DNA from: Pseudomonadota bacterium
Lineage (GTDB): Bacteria; Pseudomonadota; Alphaproteobacteria; Rhizobiales; Beijerinckiaceae
NCBI GenBank assembly: GCA_023452965.1
Contig: JAEXUU010000815.1
Location: forward strand, 1 to 11,676
Direction: 5' to 3'
DNA length: 11,676 nt
Shown: positions 1 through 6,067 of the stretch, one piece after another
How the letters are laid out: every line of letters starts with the position of its first letter
Position numbering within the stretch: the stretch's first letter is position 1
The notes under the pieces: generated by a model
Seen by the model: the letters and a program-made list of their open reading frames with translations, nothing else
What the model was told of the DNA's origin: nothing
The model's database searches: none
Translations under genes and position numbers: made by a program

Positions 1-711
1 CGAGCCGACGCCACCGATCACCACCACGACGAAGGTCATGATCAGGATCTGCTCGCCCATGCCGACCTGCACGGCGAGGATCGGCCCGGCCATCAGCCCG
101 GCGAGGCCGGCGAGCAGGGCGCCGAGCCCGAAGACGGCGGTGTAGAGCAAGCGGATGTCGACGCCGAGCGCCCGGACCATCTCGCGATGGGTCGCGCCGG
201 CCCGAACCAGCATGCCGATGCGGGTGCGGTTGATCAGGAGATAGAGCCCGAGCGCAACGAGGAGGCCGACCGCGATGATGATCAGCCGGTAGACCGGATA
301 GCTCAGACCGGGCAAAAGCTCGACCGAGCCGTTGAGCGCCGGCGGCACCGAGACGAAGAGCGGCTGGCGCCCGAACAGCAGCGTCACGCTCTGGTTGAAG
401 ATCAGGATCAGCGCGAAGGTCGCCAGCACCTGGTCGAGATGGTCGCGGGCATAGAGCCGGCGCAGCACGAAGAGCTCCATCGCCATGCCGACGATGGCGG
501 CCGCCGCAAGGCCGGCGATGATGGCGATGATGACCGAGCCGGTCTGCGCCGCGGCGAAGGCGGCGGCATAGGCGCCGACCATGTAGAGCGAGCCATGGGC
601 GAGATTGATCACGCCCATGATGCCGAAGATCAGCGTCAGCCCGGCGGCGAGCAGGAACAGCATCACGCCGAACTGCAGGCCGTTGAGCAGTTGTTCGAGA
701 ACGAGGGTCAT
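1..711 (-). CDS. livH: LivH-type branched-chain amino acid ABC transporter permease (partial, C-terminus off the left edge)
   Basis: Inner-membrane permease subunit of a high-affinity ABC importer of the branched-chain amino acid (HAAT) family. It would pair with LivM, LivG and LivF homologues, probably to the left of the window. 237 codons are present, running off the edge in frame; the family is usually about 290 residues, so roughly 50 are missing. The N-terminus has the family's opening: a hydrophobic helix with GLQFG (residues 11-15), then AAGLTLIFGIMGVINLAHG (22-40), whose NLAHG is the LivH hallmark. Further hydrophobic segments follow, and the visible part ends in a glycine-rich VVIGGVGS stretch. 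Start at 711 gives the normal family N-terminus, although no clear Shine-Dalgarno precedes it. It lies 271 bp downstream of a binding-protein gene on the same strand. Because HAAT systems in this group often import aromatic acids, the substrate need not be a branched-chain amino acid. Confidence 0.93.
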   Translation of the reverse strand, partial: MTLVLEQLLNGLQFGVMLFLLAAGLTLIFGIMGVINLAHGSLYMVGAYAAAFAAAQTGSVIIAIIAGLAAAAIVGMAMELFVLRRLYARDHLDQVLATFALILIFNQSVTLLFGRQPLFVSVPPALNGSVELLPGLSYPVYRLIIIAVGLLVALGLYLLINRTRIGMLVRAGATHREMVRALGVDIRLLYTAVFGLGALLAGLAGLMAGPILAVQVGMGEQILIMTFVVVVIGGVGS

Positions 712-748
712 CGCTGCGGGAACCGGACAAGCCCGACAAGGGCGCGGG

Positions 749-938
749 GAACCCTCTCCTGTAAGGAGAGGCCAGGGTGAGGTGTAGGCCGTCGGACCAG
801 TGACGCGAGGGGGAGGGCTGGGTTCAGGCTCATGAAGTCTCTCCCGAACACCTCACCCCTGCCCCTCTCACTGATCTCGGGCTTGCCCGAGATCAGCACT
901 TAAGTCGGCAACAGCCGACTTCGATGCAGGGGAGGGGT
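749..938. repeat. mosaic of palindromic intergenic repeats between livH and the binding-protein gene
   Basis: No gene is visible in 712-982. Instead there are nested inverted repeats. CTCTCCT (754-760) and AGGAGAG (764-770) form a hairpin with a 3-nt loop. The strand 766-785 is an imperfect inverted match to 848-869 (one reads as GAGAGG..GGTGAGGTGT, the other as its complement with two extra bases). The C-rich arm at 855-867 is a near-complement of 926-938, so 855-938 can close as a long stem with two further hairpins inside it. Such C/G-rich palindromic units are common between genes in Hyphomicrobiales (general knowledge). It may separate expression of the permease from the upstream operon, but no U-tract terminator is seen. 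Confidence 0.7.
871..921. other. two adjacent perfect hairpins in the intergenic repeat
   Basis: The first hairpin pairs CTGATCTCGGGC (871-882) with GCCCGAGATCAG (885-896) across a 2-base gap, a perfect 12-bp stem. The second pairs AAGTCGGC (902-909) with GCCGACTT (914-921) around an AACA loop. Neither is followed by a T-run on either strand, so an intrinsic terminator is not supported. They look like units of a dispersed palindromic repeat, or a site that stabilises or processes the mRNA between the binding-protein and permease genes. Confidence 0.75.
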
Positions 939-982
939 CTCCGCGCCCTATCCGTCGTGGTCGGTGCGCAAGAGGCGCTAGC

Positions 983-2164
983 TCAGAGCTTGCAATCCTT
1001 GGCGTAGGCGTCGCTGTGATTGCTCAGCACCTTGCCCGAGGTCTTCAGCACCGGCGCGCCATCCGCGCCTTTTTCGACCTTGAGCGCGTACCAGTCCTGG
1101 ACCGGGTGCTGGTTGGGGCCGAACTTGAAGGCGCCGCGCACCGACTGGAAATCGGCTTTGGCGAGTGCCTTGCGCAGCGCCGGCACATCGGTCTTGCCAC
1201 CGGTCGCCTTCAGTGCCGAGGCGATGGCGAGGGCGGTGTCGTAGCCCTGGCTGGCATAGTAGGTCGGCACGCGGTTATAGGCCTTGGTAAAGGCCTCGAC
1301 GAAGGCCTTGTTCGAGGGGTTGTCGAAGTCGGTGTTCCAGTGCGCGGTCACGCTGAGGCCGAGGGCGGCCTCGCCTACGGCCTTGAGCGTGGTGGAATCG
1401 AGCGAAGGCTCGGCCAGCACCATCGGGGTTTTGCCGAGCAGGCCGGCCTGCTGATACTGGCGCAGGAAGGCGATGCCGAGCCCGCCCGGATGGAACTGGA
1501 AGACGACGTCGGGATTGGCCGAGCGGATCTGCGCCATCTCGGGTGCGAAATCGGTCTGGTCTAGGCGTGTGTAGACCTCGCCGACAACCTCGCCCTTGAA
1601 CAGGCGCTTGAAGCCGGCGAGCGCATCCTTGCCGGCCTGGTAGTTCGGGGCGAGGATGAAGGCCTTCTTGTAGCCGAGATTGGTGGCGTGCTGGCCGGCG
1701 CTCTCGTGCAGGCTGTCATTCTGCCAGGAGACGACGAAATAGTTCTCGTTGCACTCCTTGCCAGCGAAGTTCGACGGCGCCGCATTGGGGCTGACATAGA
1801 GCGCTCCGGCATCGACGATATCCGGCACGGTCGCGCCGGCAACGTTCGAGAAGACGATGCCGGTCATGATCTTGATGCCGTCGGTCTTCAGCATCTTCTC
1901 GGCGATCTGCTTGCCCTGGCCGGGCTTCAGCGCATCGTCCTCGACCACGAGCTCGACGGGCGCGCCGCCGAGCTTGCCGCCGTTCATGTCGATGGCAAGC
2001 TTGAAGGCGTCACGAATATCCTGGCCGAGATAGCCGCCCGGCCCCGACAATGTCGTGACCATGCCGATCTTGACCGGCGCCTGCTGGGCGAGGGCCGTGG
2101 AGGCCAGCAGTATCGAGGTGAGACCGAGTGAGGAGGCGAGGCTTCGCATCGTGTGTTTGCGCAT
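983..2164 (-). CDS. periplasmic substrate-binding protein of a branched-chain-amino-acid-type ABC importer (copy 1)
   Basis: Type I periplasmic binding protein (LivK/COG0683-like) that would capture a small ligand and deliver it to the LivHMGF-type importer whose permease lies just downstream. 393 residues, normal family length. The N-terminus is a signal peptide with basic residues (MRKHTMRS), a hydrophobic core and ALA|QQ, so cleavage is likely after residue 26. The mature protein opens with VKIGMVTTLSGPGGYLGQDI, the family's first strand and ligand-lobe motif. Further typical stretches are the GIVFSNVAGA segment, FAGKECNENYF, APNYQAGKDA and QTDFAPEMAQIRSANPDVV. The start at 2164 is supported by AGGGG at 2177-2181, 12 nt upstream. 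It is strikingly similar along its whole length to the binding protein at 3177-4355, with an MBL hydrolase between them. The aromatic-catabolism context suggests an aromatic acid or aromatic amino-acid-derived ligand rather than leucine, but this is inference. Confidence 0.93.
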   Translation of the reverse strand: MRKHTMRSLASSLGLTSILLASTALAQQAPVKIGMVTTLSGPGGYLGQDIRDAFKLAIDMNGGKLGGAPVELVVEDDALKPGQGKQIAEKMLKTDGIKIMTGIVFSNVAGATVPDIVDAGALYVSPNAAPSNFAGKECNENYFVVSWQNDSLHESAGQHATNLGYKKAFILAPNYQAGKDALAGFKRLFKGEVVGEVYTRLDQTDFAPEMAQIRSANPDVVFQFHPGGLGIAFLRQYQQAGLLGKTPMVLAEPSLDSTTLKAVGEAALGLSVTAHWNTDFDNPSNKAFVEAFTKAYNRVPTYYASQGYDTALAIASALKATGGKTDVPALRKALAKADFQSVRGAFKFGPNQHPVQDWYALKVEKGADGAPVLKTSGKVLSNHSDAYAKDCKL

Positions 2165-2200
2165 GATTGTCGAGTTCCCCTGTTTTTTTGGTCGTTGTAT

Positions 2201-3175
2201 TCACGATTGTTCCGGCTCGTCCGCCGGGAGAATAATGTCATCCCGTGACACCGCGAAATAGCGAAACGACACTGCGTCACCGCCCGTTTCGACTGTCCCG
2301 AAGGCGGGCGAAGCGAAGTGATAGGGCGCGACGATCGCGGCTTCAGCCGCGCAGCAGCGCAGGATGCGCTCACGTGTCGCCAGCGCCTGGGCCGGGTCGC
2401 CGCAGAAATTCGAGCCGAGCCCGGCCATGACGAGCTGGATCGGATGGTGGATGAGATCGGCGAGGAAGCAGACGTCGCCCGCCTCCGTCCGCAGTCTGGC
2501 GATGCTCATGCCCGGCGAATGGCCGGGCGCAGGCTCGAGCGACAGGCCGGGCGCGATCTCCGCCGGCGTCTCGACGTCGGTCAGGACGCCCGCCTCGACG
2601 AGCGGCAGCACGCTGTCGACGAAGGCGCCGTGCAAGGTGGCGCCGGTGGGATCGGCCGCGTGCAGCGCCGACCAGTGCTTGAATTCCGCGCGGGGCACGA
2701 CATAGCGCGCTCCGCCGAAGGTGGGCCGCCAGCCTTGCCCGTCATGCACCGTGTTCCAGCCGACATGATCGGCGTGGAGATGGGTGTTGACGACGAGGTC
2801 GACGCTGCTGGCGGGAAAACCCAGCGCTGCCAGCACGTCGAGAAAGCGCCCGGTGCGGTGGTTCCACGCCGGGCGGTGTGGCCGTTCCTTGCCATTGCCG
2901 ATGCCGGCATCGATCAGCACCGTCAGGCCCGGTCGGGCGATCAGATAGCTGTTGAAGCTGAGGTTGAGCGTGGCGTTCACCGCGTCGATCGCACCTTCGG
3001 GCAGCTTTTCGGCGGCCGACGCCAGATCGGCGGGTGTCAGCGAAGCGAATATCGCCGTCGCTGGCCAGCCGATTCCTTCCATGTCGGCGACCCGGTAGAT
3101 TCGGGTCGAGCCGAGGCTCAGCAGGTCGACCGTGGCCGAGAGTTCGGGCAGCCGCAGGCGCGTCACCTTCGTCAT
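2201..3175 (-). CDS. MBL-fold metallohydrolase
   Basis: Cytoplasmic (no signal peptide visible) metallo-beta-lactamase-fold hydrolase, 324 residues. The metal-binding set is complete: THLHADH gives H132, H134, D136 and H137; PGHSPG gives H219; FLADL gives D240; APYHF gives H286. This supports a dinuclear zinc (or iron/manganese) centre. The overall layout resembles the AHL-lactonase/methyl-parathion-hydrolase-like branch that cleaves lactones, esters or similar bonds. Its ATG lies one base after the TGA of the upstream binding-protein gene and has no Shine-Dalgarno of its own, so translation is probably coupled. It sits between two paralogous binding proteins and downstream of a ring-cleaving dioxygenase, which suggests it hydrolyses the imported compound or a pathway intermediate (for example an ester, lactone or amide). 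The exact substrate cannot be read from sequence; a quorum-quenching lactonase is a less likely alternative. Confidence 0.9.
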   Translation of the reverse strand: MTKVTRLRLPELSATVDLLSLGSTRIYRVADMEGIGWPATAIFASLTPADLASAAEKLPEGAIDAVNATLNLSFNSYLIARPGLTVLIDAGIGNGKERPHRPAWNHRTGRFLDVLAALGFPASSVDLVVNTHLHADHVGWNTVHDGQGWRPTFGGARYVVPRAEFKHWSALHAADPTGATLHGAFVDSVLPLVEAGVLTDVETPAEIAPGLSLEPAPGHSPGMSIARLRTEAGDVCFLADLIHHPIQLVMAGLGSNFCGDPAQALATRERILRCCAAEAAIVAPYHFASPAFGTVETGGDAVSFRYFAVSRDDIILPADEPEQS

Positions 3176-3176
3176 G

Positions 3177-4355
3177 TCACAGTGCCGGCAGCTTGCATTG
3201 CGCCGCGAAAGGGTCGCCCTGTTCGCTCAGCAACTTGGCCCGGGTGCGCAGGACCGGCTTTCCGGCCTCGTCCTTCTCGACGACCATGGCCCACCAATCC
3301 TGCACTGGGTGCTGGTTTGCGCCGAACTTGAAAGTGCCGCGGGTGGAGGCGAAATCGGCCTTCAGCATTGCCTTGCGGAAGGCGGTAGCATCGACCTTGC
3401 CGCCGCTGCCCCGCAGTGCGGCGCCGATCGCCCGGGCGGTGTCGTAACCCTGGGCCGCGTACATCGTCGGCGTACGGCTATAGGCTTTCGTGAAGGCGGC
3501 GACGAAGGCCTTGTTGGCCGGGTTGTCGAGGTCCGTGTTCCAGTGGCCGGAGACGTTGAGGCCAACGGCCGCATCGCCAACCGCCGCGAGTATCGTGTGA
3601 TCCATCGACGGCTCGGCGACGACCATCGGCACCGTTCGAAGCAGGCCAGCCTGCTGGTATTGACGCAGGAAGGCGATGCCGAGGCCGCCCGGCTGGAACT
3701 GGAAGACGACGTCCGGATTGGCGGCGCGGATCTGTGCCATTTCCGGGGCGAAATCGGTCTGGTCGAGGCGGGTATAGACCTCGCCGATCACGTCGCCCTT
3801 GAAGAAGCGCTTGAATCCGGCGATCGCGTCCTTGCCGGCCTGGTAGTTCGGCGCCAGCACGAAGGCCTTCCTGTAGCCGAGCGCCGTGGCGTTCTGGCCG
3901 GCACTGCCCTGCATCGTGTCGGTCAGCCACGAAACGACAAAATAGTTCTCGTTGCACTCCTTGCCGGCGAATTCCGAGGGACCCGCATTGGCGCTGACAT
4001 AGAGCGCGCCGGAATCGACGATATCCGGCACGGTCGCGCCGGCGACGTTCGAGAAGACGATGCCGGTGAACAGCTTGACACCTGCGGTCTTCAGCATCTT
4101 CTCGGCGATCTGCTTGCCCTGGCCGGGCTTCAGCCCGTCATCCTCCACGAGGAGCTCGACCGGCACACCGCCGAGCTTGCCGCCTTCCATGTCGATGGCG
4201 AGCCTGAAGGCGTCGCGGATGTCCTGGCCGAGATAGCCGCCCGGGCCCGACAGGGTGGTGATCATCCCGACCTTGACCGGGACCTGCTGTGCCAGGGCGC
4301 CGCCGCCGGCCAGCAGGGAGAATGCGGTGCTAAGCAGCGCGCTGCGCAGTTTCAT
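3177..4355 (-). CDS. periplasmic substrate-binding protein of a branched-chain-amino-acid-type ABC importer (copy 2)
   Basis: Second LivK/COG0683-like periplasmic binding protein, 392 residues from the chosen start. The signal peptide is MKLRSALLSTAFSLLAGGG followed by ALA|QQ, with cleavage expected after residue 22. The mature protein begins VPVKVGMITTLSGPGGYLGQ. Long blocks are identical or nearly so to copy 1, including GQDIRDAF, KPGQGKQIAEKMLKT, GIVFSNVAGATVPDIVD, FAGKECNENYFVVSW and EVYTRLDQTDFAPEMAQIR. Divergence is concentrated in the C-terminal lobe. An in-frame ATG 56 codons further upstream (4523) exists, but it would add an arginine-rich leader that hides the signal peptide and overlaps the dioxygenase gene; GGAG at 4362-4365 supports 4355. 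Its stop is one base from the MBL gene start, so both are likely co-translated. The two copies probably feed the same importer with different ligand preferences (inference). Confidence 0.93.
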   Translation of the reverse strand: MKLRSALLSTAFSLLAGGGALAQQVPVKVGMITTLSGPGGYLGQDIRDAFRLAIDMEGGKLGGVPVELLVEDDGLKPGQGKQIAEKMLKTAGVKLFTGIVFSNVAGATVPDIVDSGALYVSANAGPSEFAGKECNENYFVVSWLTDTMQGSAGQNATALGYRKAFVLAPNYQAGKDAIAGFKRFFKGDVIGEVYTRLDQTDFAPEMAQIRAANPDVVFQFQPGGLGIAFLRQYQQAGLLRTVPMVVAEPSMDHTILAAVGDAAVGLNVSGHWNTDLDNPANKAFVAAFTKAYSRTPTMYAAQGYDTARAIGAALRGSGGKVDATAFRKAMLKADFASTRGTFKFGANQHPVQDWWAMVVEKDEAGKPVLRTRAKLLSEQGDPFAAQCKLPAL

Positions 4356-4361
4356 TCCGAA

Positions 4362-4365
4362 CTCC
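4362..4365 (-). promoter_or_regulatory. Shine-Dalgarno that fixes the start of binding-protein copy 2
   Basis: GGAG on the minus strand, 6 nt before the ATG at 4353-4355. It supports this start rather than the in-frame ATG at 4523, which lies inside the 3' part of the dioxygenase gene. Confidence 0.7.
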
Positions 4366-4436
4366 GGTCGTTCCGGCCGGCCCGCCGATCCGTTCGACGA
4401 GGCCGCCGTGCTGCCGCGCATTCGCACGGCGTTCGC

Positions 4437-4459
4437 GCGTCGCCAGTCGCTGGCGGCGC
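4437..4459 (-). other. intercistronic hairpin between dioxygenase and binding-protein genes
   Basis: CGCCAG (4441-4446) pairs with CTGGCG (4450-4455) around a 3-nt loop. On the transcribed minus strand a C-A mismatch and three more pairs extend the stem outward. It lies just after the dioxygenase stop, in the 113-bp gap that is the largest within the run 7501-2201. No U-tract follows, so it is not a convincing terminator. It could attenuate read-through or protect the upstream mRNA, giving the enzyme and transport genes different expression levels (inference). Confidence 0.45.
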
Positions 4460-4468
4460 AGGGCATTG

Positions 4469-5020
4469 TCAGAGCGCGACCCATCCTGCTGGCGGCTTCC
4501 TGCCGGGATGGACGGCGCCGCACTGCTTGCAGGTGCGGGCCTTTTCATCGGCGAAGAAGGCTTCGTAGAGCGGTGGCAGGTCCTTCACGAGATCCCCGAC
4601 CTTCAGCTCGATGCGATGCACCAGGCCGTTGCACTCGAAGCAGTACCATTCGAAGCCGTCGACCTGGTCGGGGTGGCGCGCCGGCTCGACCACGAGACCG
4701 ATCGAACCCTCCTGCGGGCGCTGCGGCGAGTGGCGCACGTGCGGCGGGAGCAGGAAGACGTCGCCCTCGCGGATCGTGACGTCGTAGTGCTTCCCGTCGT
4801 CGACCAGCTTGAGCATCATGTCGCCCTTGAGCTGGTAGAAGAACTCCTCCACCGGGTCGTCATGGAAGTCGGCGCGCTGGTTCGGCCCACCGACCACCAT
4901 CACCGTCATCTGGCCGTCGTCGAACACCTTCTTGTTGCCGACCGGCGGCTTCAGCAGGTGCTCGTTCTCTGCGATCCACTTCTTGAAATTGAAGGCCTTC
5001 AGCCGTCCTTCGGTCGCCAT
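4469..5020 (-). CDS. nbaC: 3-hydroxyanthranilate 3,4-dioxygenase
   Basis: Cytosolic cupin-fold, Fe(II)-dependent extradiol dioxygenase that opens the ring of 3-hydroxyanthranilate to 2-amino-3-carboxymuconate semialdehyde (ACMS). 183 residues from the chosen start, normal for the short bacterial form. All known functional residues are recognisable. The iron ligands are H53 and E59 (in DFHDDPVEEFFYQLKGD) and H97 (PHVRHSPQR). The substrate-binding residues are R49 (GGPNQRADFH), R101 and E112 (GLVVEPAR). The second, rubredoxin-like metal site has cysteines at 127/130 (WYCFEC) and 164/167 (CKQC). These match the layout of the well-studied Cupriavidus metallidurans enzyme with a constant shift of about two residues. 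An ATG eight codons upstream (5044) is in frame but lacks a good ribosome site. The gene lies 36 bp after the aldolase-family gene in the same operon. ACMS decarboxylase, the usual next enzyme in 2-nitrobenzoate/tryptophan catabolism, is absent here. Activity on an analogue is possible, but the active site looks canonical. Confidence 0.95.
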   Translation of the reverse strand: MATEGRLKAFNFKKWIAENEHLLKPPVGNKKVFDDGQMTVMVVGGPNQRADFHDDPVEEFFYQLKGDMMLKLVDDGKHYDVTIREGDVFLLPPHVRHSPQRPQEGSIGLVVEPARHPDQVDGFEWYCFECNGLVHRIELKVGDLVKDLPPLYEAFFADEKARTCKQCGAVHPGRKPPAGWVAL

Positions 5021-5028
5021 ATCCGTCT

Positions 5029-5033
5029 CTCCC
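5029..5033 (-). promoter_or_regulatory. Shine-Dalgarno that fixes the dioxygenase start
   Basis: GGGAG on the minus strand, 8 nt before the ATG at 5018-5020. The alternative ATG at 5042-5044 has only a weak TAGG directly before it, so the shorter protein is preferred. Confidence 0.7.
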
Positions 5034-5056
5034 GGTTGTTCCATCCTAGCCGCGTT

Positions 5057-6040
5057 TCAGCCGGCCTTCGCAAGGGCGCGGCCTGCCGCGAGCTTGAGCC
5101 CGCAATTCTCGAAAGCCGCGCGCGTCGCCGCCTTCTCGGCTTCGGTCAGCTCGAGCAGCGGCGCACGCACGCGCCCGCCGACCTGGCCGAGCAGTTCCTG
5201 CCAGTATTTCTGGTGCGCATGCGGCTTCTCGGCGGGCCGGGTCGTGCGCAGTGCCTCGCGCACCGGATTGAGGCTGTCGCGGATGGCCTGCGCCTTGTCG
5301 ACCTCGCCGGCGAAGGCAAGATCGGTGTAGTCGCGCATGCGACGGTCGTTCGCCGTCTGGATCAGGTAGGGCGGCGATGAGCAGAGATAGACCTGCCAGC
5401 CGAGCTCGACGATGTTGTCGAGCCATTCCTCCTCCGAGGCGGTGCTGACCAGGATGCGGTCGCCCGCGAGTCTCGTCAGCTCGGCGTACATGGCGCGCGG
5501 CACGCTGTATTTGATCGCGACGACGTTCTCGATGTCGGCGAGGCGGTTGCACAGCTGCGGGCGCATCAGATAGCCGGAGTCCGGATGGCTCCAGAGCGCG
5601 ATGCCGATATCGACCTGTTCGGCGATGGTCCGGTAGTACTGGTAGAGCGTCTCGTCCTGCGCCTTGAAGAAATGCAGGATCGGCGCGTGCACGACGATGT
5701 AGTCGGCGCCGACCTTCTGGGCGTGCTTCGCCAGATCGATGACGACATCCATGTTCTGGTCGGAGCAGGACATGATCGTCTGGCCGCGTCCTGCGGTGGC
5801 CTCGACAGCCAGCTCGAAGCTGCGCTTGCGCTCCTCGACCGACATCGCGAAAAACTCGCCCTGCTTGCCGGCGATGAACAGGCCGTCGATGCCGAGATCA
5901 TCAGTCCAGTGCCTGATGTTCTCGCGAAAGCCGTCCTCGTCGATGGCGAGCGAGTTGGTGAAGGGCGTCAGCGCCGCCGCCCAGATGCCCTTCATATTGG
6001 CGCGGGTGTAAACCTTCGCGTCCTTCCTGGCGTATTTCAT
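5057..6040 (-). CDS. DHDPS/N-acetylneuraminate lyase-family aldolase or lyase with a divergent active site
   Basis: Class I (Schiff-base) TIM-barrel protein of the dihydrodipicolinate synthase/NAL superfamily, 327 residues, somewhat longer than true DapA (about 292) and near the length of NahE-type hydratase-aldolases. The Schiff-base lysine is K177 in VVAIKYSVP, and the C-terminal helical part is intact. The canonical GTTGE loop reads GKQGE (58-62), so both hydroxyl residues of the DapA proton relay are gone. The TPYY region that supplies the catalytic tyrosine reads HAPILHFFKAQDE (118-130), apparently two residues longer and without the aligned tyrosine. It is therefore very unlikely to be lysine-biosynthetic DapA. 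AGGGAG at 6050-6055 supports the start. It sits 27 bp after the aldehyde dehydrogenase and 36 bp before the dioxygenase, so a retro-aldol, hydratase-aldolase or decarboxylation step on a ring-cleavage product is plausible; the actual substrate is unknown. Confidence 0.9.
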   Translation of the reverse strand: MKYARKDAKVYTRANMKGIWAAALTPFTNSLAIDEDGFRENIRHWTDDLGIDGLFIAGKQGEFFAMSVEERKRSFELAVEATAGRGQTIMSCSDQNMDVVIDLAKHAQKVGADYIVVHAPILHFFKAQDETLYQYYRTIAEQVDIGIALWSHPDSGYLMRPQLCNRLADIENVVAIKYSVPRAMYAELTRLAGDRILVSTASEEEWLDNIVELGWQVYLCSSPPYLIQTANDRRMRDYTDLAFAGEVDKAQAIRDSLNPVREALRTTRPAEKPHAHQKYWQELLGQVGGRVRAPLLELTEAEKAATRAAFENCGLKLAAGRALAKAG

Positions 6041-6067
6041 CTGGCCTGTCTCCCTGTCGCCCGCCGG

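Noticed and set aside
4356..4523. An in-frame 56-residue N-terminal extension of binding-protein copy 2
   Set aside because: It is arginine-rich, overlaps the 3' end of the dioxygenase gene and would bury a normal signal peptide. A Shine-Dalgarno supports the start at 4355, and copy 1 starts at the equivalent position.
5057..6040. Assignment as lysine-biosynthetic dihydrodipicolinate synthase (dapA)
   Set aside because: The threonine pair and active-site tyrosine are missing, the protein is longer, and the operon is catabolic.
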